DNA of 64,000 bases from Haloterrigena alkaliphila (GCF_017352155.2 NZ_CP071462.1:868001-932000), one strand, 5' to 3'; counted from the stretch's first letter, positions 8,976 through 17,999 are shown. The notes: generated by a model not told the origin, from the sequence alone. Numbers and translations: made by a program.

Positions 8976-10313
8976 ATGCTTAAAAGTGAGCGTCGCGGTG
9001 GACGGACGGACGGAACGTCCGGTACCGACGCGGGTCCGGGTCGGATCGATCGGCGAACGGTACTCAAAACGGCGGCCGGTAGCGGCGCCACCGTCTCGCT
9101 CGCTGGCTGTCTCGGTACCTACGAGACGATCGTCGGCAGCAGCACGGAAGCGGAACCGATCACGGTCGGGATGTTAGCGCCGAACCCGAAGAGCAACGTT
9201 ATCGGCCAGTCGATGGCGCAGTCCGCCCAACTCGCCGTGGACGAACTCAACGAGAACGGCGGTATCGACGGTCAGGAGGTCGAACTGGTCGTCGGAAACA
9301 CGAAGAGCAGTCCGCTCGAGGGGCGTCGAGCGTACCAGCGACTCATCCTCGAGCACGGCGCCGACGTGACGGTCGGCGTCTTCGACAGTCCGACGCTCGT
9401 GAACCTCATGGACGAGATCGCGGAACAGCAGACGCTCCACCTCACTGCCGGGGCCGCGTCCCGGTTCGCGAGTCAAAAGGTCAACGAGGAGTACGACCGG
9501 TACAAGTACCACTTCCGCGTCGGACCGACGAACGACGCCGACCTCGGTCGCGCCCAGATCAACTTCATGAACGTGTACGCGACCGAGATCGGCTGGAACT
9601 CGATCGCCGTGCTGGCCGAGGACTACCCGTGGGCCGACAAACCGTGGGAGATCTATCAGAACCACCTACCGGACACGCCCGTCGACGTGGTGTACGAGAA
9701 CCGGTATCCGCCGTCGACGAAGGATTTCACGGAGATCTACACGCAGGCCGCGCGGGCCGGCGCCGACGCGGCGTTCATCTCGACCGCTCACACCGGCAAC
9801 GAGGCGCTCGCCTACTGGAAACGCGGCCAGTTCCCGTTCGCGTTCGGGGGCATCCACGTTCCGATGCAAGTCCCGTCGTACTACGAACAGAGCGGCGGGC
9901 TGAGTCGGTACGCCGTCGGCTTCTCGGTGGCCACTGAGCAGAGCGAGATCACCGACAAGACGCAGGGTTTCGTCCAGAACTACGCGGAGACGTTCGGCAC
10001 GTATCCCCAGGATATGGGATACTACACGTACGACGCGATCTACCTGTTCGCCGAGACCGTGGAATCGACCGGAACGCTCGATACGGACGAACTGATCCCG
10101 TCTCTGGAAGACGTCTCCTACACCGGTGTCAGCGGCACCACCGATTTCTACGACCCCGATCACGTTCACGCCCACGATCGGTTCTGGGACGAAGACGATC
10201 CGACCGGGATTTACTTCCAGTGGCAGGAGAACGACGACGGCGAGGGCGTTCGGGAAGTCATCTGGCCCGACGAACACAAGACGAGCGACTACGTCCGGCC
10301 GCCGTGGATATAG
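8976..10313 (+). CDS. LIV-type solute-binding lipoprotein, paralog 2
   Basis: A 445-residue paralog of the preceding protein with the same architecture: Tat motif DRRTVLKTAAGSG (~26-38), lipobox LAGC (~46-49), then ITVGMLAPNPKSNVIG and the ligand-binding lobes. Shared landmarks are GADVTVGVF, EDYPWADKPW, FAFGGIHVPMQVPSYY and the end IWPDEHKTSDY. The first export-signal codons contain a 22-base stretch identical to paralog 1 (CTCGCTGGCTGTCTCGGTAC plus CT), and a 47-base stretch just after is identical to paralog 3. The gene has its own promoter, so the three can be regulated separately. Ligand unknown. Confidence 0.9.
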   Translation: MLKSERRGGRTDGTSGTDAGPGRIDRRTVLKTAAGSGATVSLAGCLGTYETIVGSSTEAEPITVGMLAPNPKSNVIGQSMAQSAQLAVDELNENGGIDGQEVELVVGNTKSSPLEGRRAYQRLILEHGADVTVGVFDSPTLVNLMDEIAEQQTLHLTAGAASRFASQKVNEEYDRYKYHFRVGPTNDADLGRAQINFMNVYATEIGWNSIAVLAEDYPWADKPWEIYQNHLPDTPVDVVYENRYPPSTKDFTEIYTQAARAGADAAFISTAHTGNEALAYWKRGQFPFAFGGIHVPMQVPSYYEQSGGLSRYAVGFSVATEQSEITDKTQGFVQNYAETFGTYPQDMGYYTYDAIYLFAETVESTGTLDTDELIPSLEDVSYTGVSGTTDFYDPDHVHAHDRFWDEDDPTGIYFQWQENDDGEGVREVIWPDEHKTSDYVRPPWI

Positions 10314-10395
10314 GTCGCGTCGTCTCAGCAGCCGCTGCGTCCCTCGCGTCGAGGATATCGACTCCGTTCCTCCCGTTCCCGATCACGTATACTCT

Positions 10396-10408
10396 GCAAT
10401 TAATATCC
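10396..10408 (+). promoter_or_regulatory. TATA-like box of binding-protein gene 3
   Basis: An AT-rich stretch with TTAATAT lies about 38-50 bases upstream of the ATG at 10446. An ATG at 10423 closes after eight codons, so 10446 is the real start and a short leader of about 15-20 bases is predicted. Confidence 0.4.
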
Positions 10409-10445
10409 ACAATTCTTAAGAGATGGTGAACGAAACGACTGCGAG

Positions 10446-11804
10446 ATGACTGGGACTACGGGCAACGGTGACACGGTACGGAGTACGGGCGACCGCGAGA
10501 CTCGAGTGACCGACCGGCGACGATTCCTCGCGGCGACGACCGGCGTCGCCGGGACCGCTTCGCTCGCCGGGTGTCTCGATTCCTACGAGACGATCGTCGG
10601 CAGCAGCACGGAAGCGGAACCGATCACGATCGGGGCGCTGGCACCCGATCCGGACAGCGACTTCATCGGGCGATCGATGGTGCGCGGGGCGCAGGTCGCC
10701 GTCGACGAACTCAACGAAAACGGGGGCATTCTCGATCGCGAGGTCGAACTCGTGACCGGCGACACGAACGGGAGTCCGCTCGAGGCCCGTCGCCAGTACC
10801 AGCGGCTCGTCCTCGAGGAGGGGGCCGACGTGACGGTCGGCGTCTTCGCCAGCGAGGCGCTGATGAACGTCATGGACGACATCGCCGAGCAGGAGACGAT
10901 TCACCTCACGTCCGGCGCGGCGACGACGGCGGCGAGCCGGCTGGTCAAGGAGCAGTACGAGGACTATAAGTACCACTTCCGGGTGGGACCGAACAACGAC
11001 CGCGACCTCGGTCGGATGCAGGTCGACTTCGTGGACGACATGGCCGACGAGATGAGGTGGGAGTCCGTCGCCGTCCTCGCGGAGGACTACGAGTGGACCA
11101 CGGGACCGTGGGAGGTGTACCAGGAGCGGCTCGCGGATACGGGCGTCGAGATCGCGATGGAACGGCGATACCCACCGTCGACGGGCGACTTCTCGGAGAT
11201 CTACAGCGAGGTCGCGGAGGCGGAGGCGGACGTCGCCTTCATCACGACGGCTCACACCGGGACCGCCGCGCTGTTGGACTGGTCGTATCCGAATCGTCCA
11301 GAACGGCCGCCGCAGCCGCAACCGTTCGCGTTCGGCGGCATTCACGTCCCGATGCAACTCCCGTCGTACTACGAAATGGTCGGCGGTGCCTGCCGCTTCG
11401 GCGTGGGCCAGAGCAGCGCGACGGCACAGAGCACGCGGACCGAGAAGACGCAGCCGTTCGTTCAGGCGTATCAGGAGACCTACAACGGTGCCAAGCCCGT
11501 CTACACGGGCTACCACACGTACGACGGAGTCGCCCTGTTCGCCCACGCCGTCGAAGAGACCGGAACCCTCGACGCCGACGAACTCGTTTCGACCATCGAA
11601 GACGCCTCGTTTACTGGCAGTACCGGGACGGTCGAGTTCTACGATCGGAGCCACGAGTTCCCGCACGATCTCAAGTACAATCCCGACGATCCCGACGCCA
11701 TCTACTTCCAGTGGCAGGAAAACGAGGACGGCGACGGGGTTCAGGAGATCATCTGGCCCGAGTCGCAGGCGACGTCGGAGTACGTCTCACCGACTTGGCT
11801 CTGA
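10446..11804 (+). CDS. LIV-type solute-binding lipoprotein, paralog 3
   Basis: A 452-residue third tandem paralog. It has Tat motif DRRRFLAATTGVAG (~24-37), lipobox LAGC near residue 42, mature start ITIGALAPDPDSDFIG and the shared FAFGGIHVPMQLPSYY. It differs from the other two by a short proline-rich insertion (SYPNRPERPPQPQPF, ~280-294) just before the FAFGGIH block, at the position that lines the inter-lobe cleft in this fold, so it may bind a different ligand. The T4 tract at 11842-11845 may end transcription. The next gene is convergent. Confidence 0.9.
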   Translation: MTGTTGNGDTVRSTGDRETRVTDRRRFLAATTGVAGTASLAGCLDSYETIVGSSTEAEPITIGALAPDPDSDFIGRSMVRGAQVAVDELNENGGILDREVELVTGDTNGSPLEARRQYQRLVLEEGADVTVGVFASEALMNVMDDIAEQETIHLTSGAATTAASRLVKEQYEDYKYHFRVGPNNDRDLGRMQVDFVDDMADEMRWESVAVLAEDYEWTTGPWEVYQERLADTGVEIAMERRYPPSTGDFSEIYSEVAEAEADVAFITTAHTGTAALLDWSYPNRPERPPQPQPFAFGGIHVPMQLPSYYEMVGGACRFGVGQSSATAQSTRTEKTQPFVQAYQETYNGAKPVYTGYHTYDGVALFAHAVEETGTLDADELVSTIEDASFTGSTGTVEFYDRSHEFPHDLKYNPDDPDAIYFQWQENEDGDGVQEIIWPESQATSEYVSPTWL

Positions 11805-11864
11805 GACGGCCGCCCGCGCCGTCACCGGCCGCCCCGACTCGTTTTCCCCGCCGCCGGTGCGAGG

Positions 11865-13136
11865 TCAATCGTTCGCTTCGGTCTCGAGAGCCTCCTCCGT
11901 CCCCACGAACCGACCGCTCTCGACCAGCAGTGCGCCCGCGAACAGTCCGCCGCCGACCGCGAATCCGGCGATCACCGCGAAAAACGCCGTCAGGGAGAGC
12001 TCGCCGAGGACGAAGCCGCCGATAGCGATGCTCGCCGACCCGAAGCCGAACTCCCCGAGGTAGGTGTAGCCGTAGGAGAGGCCGCGACTGTCCGCGGGCG
12101 TGTAGACCGCGACCGCGTTCTGGTAGAACGGCTGGATCGCGAAGAGGAAGAAGCCGAACGCGCCACAGAGGCCCGCGATGGCCGCCAGCCCCATCCCGGT
12201 GACGGGAACGAAGGCGACGGCCAGCACCGCGAGCACGGCGAAGATGCCGACCAGTCCCCGTGCGGGAGCGATTCGCTCCGTCAGTTTCCCGCCGACGTAC
12301 TGGCCGCCCATCCCGACGACCAGCAGGCCGACGTAGATGTAGTCGGACGGTTGAATCCCCTCGAGTCCCGCGGGGACGGCCAGTCCGGCCATCGCCTCGA
12401 GGCCGTGGAGGATCTCGGGGAGGTAGGTGAGCATCCCGCGGTAGTACAGTCCCTCGAAGACGACGATGACGAAGACGATCGCGAAGGCGCTGGCGAACAG
12501 CGCCCGCGAGTTCGCGAGGAGGGTCGACGCCGACAGCGCCTCGTCGGGGCCGGCGTCGACGTCGTCCGCGACGGCCGCGGTGGGATCGAACGACGCGCCG
12601 AGCCCGTACAGCGCCGCGAGGATGCCGGGAACGGCCAGCAGCGCGGCGACGAGGTGCCAGTCGAGACCGATCAGCAACGTCGCGGCGACGAACGGCCCGA
12701 GCGCGATGCCGGCGTTGCCGGCGATCCCGTGCCAGGCGAAGACCGTCCCGCGCTCCTCGACGCCGGTGCTGATCAGTGCGAGGCCGGCGGGGTGGTACAC
12801 GCTGGCGGCGACCCCCCACAGCACGAGGCCGACGGCGATAGCGTAGATCGAATTCGCGAGTGAGAGCACGAGGAAGGCCGCGCTCATGCCGGCCAGACAC
12901 AGGAGGATGAGCCGCTTCGTGCCGTAGCGGTCGGCGAGGATCCCGCCCGGGAGCGCGCCGATCCCGAAGGGGGCGTAGCCCAGCGCGACGACGAGGCCGA
13001 AGACGGCCACCGAGACGTCGAACTCGGCGAGCCAGACCACCAGAAAGATCGGGATCGACGTCTCGAACCAGTGGACGAGCGCGTGACCGGCCATCGCGAA
13101 CGCGGCGATCGAGCGGTCGTTGCTGTTCAGTGCCAT
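11865..13136 (-). CDS. Major facilitator superfamily transporter
   Basis: A 423-residue protein with the 12-helix pattern of an MFS transporter. The signature loop between helices 2 and 3 is present as GALPGGILADRYGTKRLI (residues ~53-70), and a long loop between helices 6 and 7 carries the acidic stretch DDVDAGPDEAL. The ATG at 13136 gives MALNSNDRSIAAFAMAGHALVHW, a normal N-terminus; an upstream start 13 codons earlier adds an unlikely charged leader. The substrate cannot be told. It is convergent with binding-protein paralog 3, and no operon partner is visible. Confidence 0.88.
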   Translation of the reverse strand: MALNSNDRSIAAFAMAGHALVHWFETSIPIFLVVWLAEFDVSVAVFGLVVALGYAPFGIGALPGGILADRYGTKRLILLCLAGMSAAFLVLSLANSIYAIAVGLVLWGVAASVYHPAGLALISTGVEERGTVFAWHGIAGNAGIALGPFVAATLLIGLDWHLVAALLAVPGILAALYGLGASFDPTAAVADDVDAGPDEALSASTLLANSRALFASAFAIVFVIVVFEGLYYRGMLTYLPEILHGLEAMAGLAVPAGLEGIQPSDYIYVGLLVVGMGGQYVGGKLTERIAPARGLVGIFAVLAVLAVAFVPVTGMGLAAIAGLCGAFGFFLFAIQPFYQNAVAVYTPADSRGLSYGYTYLGEFGFGSASIAIGGFVLGELSLTAFFAVIAGFAVGGGLFAGALLVESGRFVGTEEALETEAND

Positions 13137-13355
13137 TCGATCGGGTCGGTGTTCGAATCTGGATGGGCTGCACACTTAGCGGCTTGGAATGCGGTGCGCC
13201 GTGTGCGACCGCTCGAGGTCCCGTGGGCTACGGTCAGTGTTCCAGTAACCGACGGACAAGGTGCGACCGGTCCGTTTGTATGCGTATCGAACGAACCGCC
13301 AGTGTACTCTTCGTCCCCAGTTCTTTTAGTAGCGGTACCGTAGATTGCCCCAGAG

Positions 13356-13586
13356 ATGGGGACTTTTGAACTTGAGTTGCCCGATGGTATGGAGGAAGAT
13401 ATCGAAGCGTATCTCGATGAGTCCAGTCAGTATACGAGCAAGAGCGAATTGGTCCGTGATGCAGTACGGCATCATCTTCAGTCCGAACACCCAGTAGCTT
13501 ACTCTGGGAGTATACACATCAACCAGCAGCAAATAGATCGCGTTGACGCTGACACTCTCGAAGACGTGAAATCAGAACAAGAATAG
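13356..13586 (+). CDS. Ribbon-helix-helix (CopG-type) DNA-binding protein
   Basis: A 76-residue small regulator. Residues ~3-10 (TFELELPD) form the DNA-contacting beta strand, followed by two helices (MEEDIEAYLDES, then SKSELVRDAVRHHLQSE), which is the RHH fold of CopG/NikR/antitoxin proteins. The C-terminal ~25 residues are acidic and probably disordered. GC content here is visibly lower than in neighbouring core genes. It precedes two unknown membrane-protein genes. It could be a stand-alone repressor or control the island; no toxin is recognisable downstream. Confidence 0.8.
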   Translation: MGTFELELPDGMEEDIEAYLDESSQYTSKSELVRDAVRHHLQSEHPVAYSGSIHINQQQIDRVDADTLEDVKSEQE

Positions 13587-13705
13587 GAATAATCAATGTG
13601 AGCCATCAACACCGATGGTTGACTCCCAGTAATCAATCTGTCTGACCTGTTACGACTGGGCTCGTTGCGCATGATAGCAAGACTTCTTACAAGGTGTAGA
13701 TAGCA

Positions 13706-14749
13706 GTGGCTACGGTGGGAGACTCAGCGCCAGACGAGAGACTGTATGAGCGGATCGACAGTCGGTATGAGAGTCTCCGTCTCAAATTCTTGCTCAACCT
13801 GAACCGCTATGTGCTGACCGCTGGTTTGGCGCTCGGGTTGTTCAGCGCTCTCATCGGGATGAGTACCCTTGGCGAACTGTCATTGCGCGAAATGATGGGT
13901 TCCACCGGATTGGTCCGACCGACCTTTCAGACGATGCTACTCTCAATCACGACCTCGGTAACGCTCGTCGTCACGATCGGTCAACTGGTCCTTTCGCAGG
14001 AACTCGGTCCGCTTGGCGATCAGCGCGAACGGATGGATGGCGAACTATCGTTCCGCGAAGCCGTTGAGGAGTTTCTCGACACAGCCAGTCCCCCAGAGCC
14101 GAACGCATTCTTACGTATACTCATCAAGTTGAGCAGCGACAAGGCGGAGCGGCTCGGCGATGTGGTTGCGAGCAGCGACGATGAACTTCAAGAGGATGTG
14201 AAGCAGTTCAGTGAGAATCTGGTGGCAAACGCGGAGCTCGTGAACGAGCAGTTACGCGATGTACAGTTCGGGAGCTTCGCCATCATGCAAGCATCACTGG
14301 ATTACAACTATTCGTGGCATATGTACGAACTCCGTCGAATCCGGAAGGAACACGCAGACACCCTCACTGATGAGCAACGGAAGGCGATCGACGAATTGCA
14401 TGCGGTACTTCGGCTCTTCGCTCCCCTTCGTGAGCATATCAAGTCGCTGTACTTCGAAGCGGACCTCGTAAACCTCTCGAGGCAGATCCTCGTTATCGGA
14501 CTCCCCGCGCTGGCTATCGCGGCTGGAATGGGATTCTTCGCCGATCCCGGGATGTTTCCTGGAACGACGCTCGGGATCGACAACGTAACATGGGTCGTGA
14601 GTGGCGCGTTCACGATCACGGCACTGCCGCTGTTGCTGCTCGCCGCCTACATCTTTCGGCTCACGACGCTCGCTAAGCGAACGCTCTCGATCGGACCATC
14701 CATTCTCCGCCCATCGGAAAACGCTGGAGAAACTGAATGGAAGGAGTGA
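13706..14749 (+). CDS. Membrane protein of unknown function, island gene 1
   Basis: A 347-residue protein starting with GTG at 13706 (the predicted product begins MATVGDSAPDERLYERIDSR). Membrane segments lie at residues ~35-55, ~75-97, ~254-274 and ~286-310. Between the second pair and the first is a ~150-residue charged, mostly helical domain (~100-250) that should lie on one side of the membrane, followed by a short cytoplasmic tail. I do not recognise the family and see no enzymatic motif. Base composition is less GC-rich than the flanking core genes, consistent with acquisition by transfer. It lies 119 bases after the RHH gene. Confidence 0.75.
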   Translation: MATVGDSAPDERLYERIDSRYESLRLKFLLNLNRYVLTAGLALGLFSALIGMSTLGELSLREMMGSTGLVRPTFQTMLLSITTSVTLVVTIGQLVLSQELGPLGDQRERMDGELSFREAVEEFLDTASPPEPNAFLRILIKLSSDKAERLGDVVASSDDELQEDVKQFSENLVANAELVNEQLRDVQFGSFAIMQASLDYNYSWHMYELRRIRKEHADTLTDEQRKAIDELHAVLRLFAPLREHIKSLYFEADLVNLSRQILVIGLPALAIAAGMGFFADPGMFPGTTLGIDNVTWVVSGAFTITALPLLLLAAYIFRLTTLAKRTLSIGPSILRPSENAGETEWKE

Positions 14750-14916
14750 CCCCTGGAAGCCGAGCACCTGTTTGTCAGCTATTCTGGTGACCTCCTTCAT
14801 TCTCCATAGTGGGTTTGCTGGTCTCGTAAATCGGAGCCAGCGGACACCCATATGATCTTCCGAATGTGTTCTATTGTACGGAATATCCTTTTCAGGCGTA
14901 TTCCCATAGACAGGAT

Positions 14917-15309
14917 ATGGCCGAATCAAACCCAGAACAGCACCAATCTGGTCGCCACCGAACCGTCGTTGGTGGACTTACGCTACTGGTCGTTCTTTTG
15001 TTCGTTGGTCTCAGTGTGTACCGCGGACTGACGGCAGAGTCAGTCACAGATACCACCTCCTTACAAAACTTCACTATCGGATTCGTTTTCCTCGGAGGAG
15101 TCATACTCTATTTTACGCGATATTGGAGTTCCATATTGTATCTCATCGCTGCTCTCATTGTCGGGACACTTACCGTCTTCTGGGGGTTGAGAAGGCCAGT
15201 CACTGCGTCACTTGAAGTCAGTCGGCTCGTTCTCGGGACAGCACTAGCTCTTCTCTGTCTCTATTTGTTCTCTCTATCACAAGCCCGTCACGAACGAGAA
15301 CCAGATTGA
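14917..15309 (+). CDS. Four-helix membrane protein of unknown function, island gene 2
   Basis: A 130-residue protein with a short polar N-terminus (AESNPEQHQSGRHR) and four predicted membrane segments: ~17-36, ~48-64, ~70-90 and ~98-118. The tail is charged (QARHEREPD). The ATG at 14917 is preferred to an in-frame upstream ATG at 14866 because the hydrophobic pattern starts just after it and the upstream part looks random. I recognise no family. Composition is lower in GC than the core genes. The following open frame overlaps its stop. Confidence 0.6.
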   Translation: MAESNPEQHQSGRHRTVVGGLTLLVVLLFVGLSVYRGLTAESVTDTTSLQNFTIGFVFLGGVILYFTRYWSSILYLIAALIVGTLTVFWGLRRPVTASLEVSRLVLGTALALLCLYLFSLSQARHEREPD

Positions 15310-15452
15310 GCAAGGCGACTAACTACAATTCGATACAGGGAACACAGCTTCACTCAAGAGGTCAAGGTCATAACCGCGTCACTCTACAAGTGCTCTCCGC
15401 TGTAATCCAGAACCTAGACGAACGTTTTCCACGGCATTGTAGACGTGTGACC

Positions 15453-15692
15453 GTGCGACTTGTGGAGATCCTTATCCCGAAACAAAAACGTGAAACTGTC
15501 GAAGAGACGCTCCAGGATGAAGGTCTCGACTTCACCCTCGTCGAGGAAAAGAGTCGTGAGGAACCTTCGGTTGTCATCACATTTCCGTTGCCAGCGCCAG
15601 CTGTCGAATCCGCCCTCGACGATCTCCTCACTCCTCGTGCCGAGCCCGGTGACGCTACTGGCGAACGACCGCTTCTCGGGTCGAGTTCATGA
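15453..15692 (+). pseudogene. Truncated N-terminal fragment of a DUF389/TIGR00341-type membrane protein
   Basis: From the GTG at 15453 the frame encodes VRLVEILIPKQKRETVEETL, then residues such as DFTLVEEKSREEPSVVITFP and LPAPAVESALDDLL. This is the conserved N-terminal sensory-like domain that begins DUF389 (TIGR00341) membrane proteins in haloarchaea. Homology ends near 15645 and the frame stops at 15692 without the expected multi-helix membrane domain, which normally adds 300 or more residues. I read this as a decayed or recombination-truncated gene at the island edge. No continuation is seen in other frames before 15851. Confidence 0.7.
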
Positions 15693-15851
15693 AGGAGGGC
15701 TGGCAGACCGCGGTCTTCCTGATCGAAGTTTTTGCGCCGAGTGGTTCGCCGTGGCGAACCCGAGGCGGAAAAAGTTCGTTCTCTGTACCGAGCGAGTCGA
15801 CGAGGAGACCGCAACGGCACGAACCGCGTTCGACGCTCCCGGATGACGGGC

Positions 15852-17099
15852 TCAGTACAGGAACTCCCGCTCGAGGTCCGCCGGGAGGATCACCTCGAGG
15901 TCGCCCCGGGATTCGTACTCGTGGATCGTTTCGACCATCGTCTCGAAGGCCGCGAGGTCGTCGCCCTCGAGTCGGTGGAAGAAGATCGACGTGATCCCGC
16001 GCAACTCGACGGTTCGCTCGAGCGCCGTGCGGACGCGGTCGGCGTCGGGGTCGCCGATGCGGGGTGCCAGTTGCGTGTTCGCGACGTGGCCGTGAGCAGG
16101 TAGGCCGCCGGCGAAGCCGATGGCGTGGTACTCGTCGACGAGTTCGATCGTCGTCGCGTCGAACCGGCCGAACGGGTAGGCGAAGTACTGGGCGCCGTCC
16201 TCGAAGCCCCGGTCCTCGAGCCACGCCTTGCTGTCGCGGATCTCGGCCTCCTGTTCGGCCCGGGAGAGGTCGGGCAGGCGCGGGTGGGTCTCGGTGTGGT
16301 TCGCGACGCACCAGCCGGCGTCGCGGAGTTCGCGGAGGTGGTCGGTGGTGAGCCGCGTGTCGCCGCCGACCTCGCCGCCGTCGACGTAGTCGGAGTTGAC
16401 GAACGTCACCGCGGGGTAGCCGTACTCCTCGAGGATGGGCAGCGCCTCGGTGTAGTCGGTGACGTGGCAGTCGTCGAACTGGATCATCACCCGTCCCGTC
16501 TCCGGCATGGGAGCGAAGTGGAGGTCGTCGAACCAGACGGTCCGGGACTCCCCGTCGGGCGTCCAGACCTGCAGTCGGACCTCGCGGACGCGCGTCGCGT
16601 CGAATCCCGAATCCACCGCGTCGACGCCGAAGTCGTACCGCATCAGGGGCAGGTTCCCGCTGACCGCGTGGCGGTGGGTGATCCGGTTACCGTCGTCGTC
16701 GATCAGATGCAGCCACGGGACGACCATCTCGTTCGTCGCCGCCGCGATTCCGGGCGAGACGGCGGAGAGATCGCGCGGTTCGGGGAACGTCTTCGCGAGC
16801 GTGGCGGTCTGGTTCGCCTCGGGCACCTCGATCCGACCGCTCTGCGAACCGACGACGGAGCGGTTCGGATCCGCCGTGAGACGCCCGCCGGTGACCGTCC
16901 ACCGCTCGAGGGCTTCGAAGTCGTCCGCCGTGCCGGCAGCGCCGGGGTACTCCGTCCCGTCCGGCCGGTCGTTCGAGGGCCCGTCGCTCGGTGACTCCGG
17001 ATCGTCCCCGTTTCTTGGTTTCGAGTCCCTCGAGCCGGTACAGCCGGCCAGCGAGAGCGATGCGGCCGTCGCTGTGACGAGGTACGTTCGCCTGTTCAC
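15852..17099 (-). CDS. Lipoprotein polysaccharide deacetylase-family protein
   Basis: A 415-residue secreted protein. The N-terminus MNRRTYLVTATAASLSLAGC carries a short Tat-like RR and a lipobox. An acidic linker (~22-60) follows, then a beta-sandwich-like region (~60-195), then a NodB-type domain (~200-400). Catalytic landmarks are MIQFDDCHV (the metal/catalytic Asp pair) and NHTETHPRL (the two metal-binding His), with YFAYPFGRFD as the third motif. It should act outside the cell on N-acetylated sugars of surface glycans, though some archaeal members have unknown substrates. No glycosyltransferase genes are adjacent. Confidence 0.88.
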   Translation of the reverse strand: MNRRTYLVTATAASLSLAGCTGSRDSKPRNGDDPESPSDGPSNDRPDGTEYPGAAGTADDFEALERWTVTGGRLTADPNRSVVGSQSGRIEVPEANQTATLAKTFPEPRDLSAVSPGIAAATNEMVVPWLHLIDDDGNRITHRHAVSGNLPLMRYDFGVDAVDSGFDATRVREVRLQVWTPDGESRTVWFDDLHFAPMPETGRVMIQFDDCHVTDYTEALPILEEYGYPAVTFVNSDYVDGGEVGGDTRLTTDHLRELRDAGWCVANHTETHPRLPDLSRAEQEAEIRDSKAWLEDRGFEDGAQYFAYPFGRFDATTIELVDEYHAIGFAGGLPAHGHVANTQLAPRIGDPDADRVRTALERTVELRGITSIFFHRLEGDDLAAFETMVETIHEYESRGDLEVILPADLEREFLY

Positions 17100-17238
17100 G
17101 GAAGTGAACAGTTCAATAGAAATTATTGTTACTCGCTCGTTACCGATTCGATTGGGAGAACGATCCGAGCGAGACGGATCGGGAAACGCGGAACGGGGAC
17201 CGAAGGCGGTCCATACCGCGGCGCCGCGGCCTCGTCGG

Positions 17239-17826
17239 TCAGTTCTCGCGGTCGTCGATTCCGACCGCCTCGGACACGTCGGCGTCTTCTGGCTCGGCCT
17301 GCCCGCCCACGACGAGGTCGCCGTCCTCGGTCTCGACGTAGACGTCGTCCGCGAACCCGCCCTCGGCGTGGGGGTGGTCGGGGTTCTCGAGTCGCTCGGG
17401 CGTCGACGGCGCCTCGGGCATCCCGTCCGGCGGGGCGAACTGACCGAGCGGCTCGTCGATCGTAACGTCCCACCGCTCGAAGAAGTCGCCGTAGCGGTCG
17501 TAGTGGGACTCGAGTTCGTCCTCGGGGAACTCCATCATCTCGGTCCAACCGTGGTTGTAGAAGTCGAAGTTGGCCTGCACGTGGGTGATCTCGCGGGCCT
17601 CGGCCTCGGAGTACCCCTCCTGGAGCGCCCGCAGGTAGGTGTCGACGGTCGCGTCGAAGAGGGCGTCGAGGTGGTCCTCGCGGTCGTCGGCGTGGTCCGG
17701 ATCCGCTTTCCCCACGAAGACCTTCGTGTGCATCCGAACGAGCCCGGATTTGGCGACCGAGCGGATGCCCGGCGTCTCGAGGGCCTTTCGGGAGGCGAAG
17801 TGCCGCGCGTTCTGGCGGAGTTTCAT
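17239..17826 (-). CDS. Conserved haloarchaeal protein (probably DUF6149)
   Basis: A 195-residue soluble protein starting MKLRQNARHFASRKALETPG, a start I associate with the haloarchaeal DUF6149 family (from memory). The middle is rich in His, Tyr, Asp and Glu (THVQANFDFYNHGWTEMMEF), which could bind metal, though this is speculation. The last ~50 residues are acidic and proline-rich and look disordered. There is no membrane segment. Function unknown. It is a monocistronic unit upstream of the deacetylase on the same strand. Confidence 0.75.
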   Translation of the reverse strand: MKLRQNARHFASRKALETPGIRSVAKSGLVRMHTKVFVGKADPDHADDREDHLDALFDATVDTYLRALQEGYSEAEAREITHVQANFDFYNHGWTEMMEFPEDELESHYDRYGDFFERWDVTIDEPLGQFAPPDGMPEAPSTPERLENPDHPHAEGGFADDVYVETEDGDLVVGGQAEPEDADVSEAVGIDDREN

Positions 17827-17999
17827 GCTGTCGGCTAGGGAACGCTGACTGAAGAACAGTTCGGACGCGGGTGACCCAACCGCCCGACGAAACCGCTGTC
17901 TGCTCGCCGTCGTCGGATCGTCGGAGCTAACAGCAATCCTTGCAATCTCGAGTCGTGGAACGGAAATACCCCGATCGAGCTACCGATATTTCTTCTCGA

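Noticed and set aside
13071-13355. Possible small proteins in the spacer before the RHH gene
   Set aside because: Two overlapping frames exist but lack a credible start signal or any domain pattern; one overlaps the MFS gene.
13587-13705. CCATC/GATGG hairpin considered as a terminator
   Set aside because: The stem is only five base pairs and no T-run follows.
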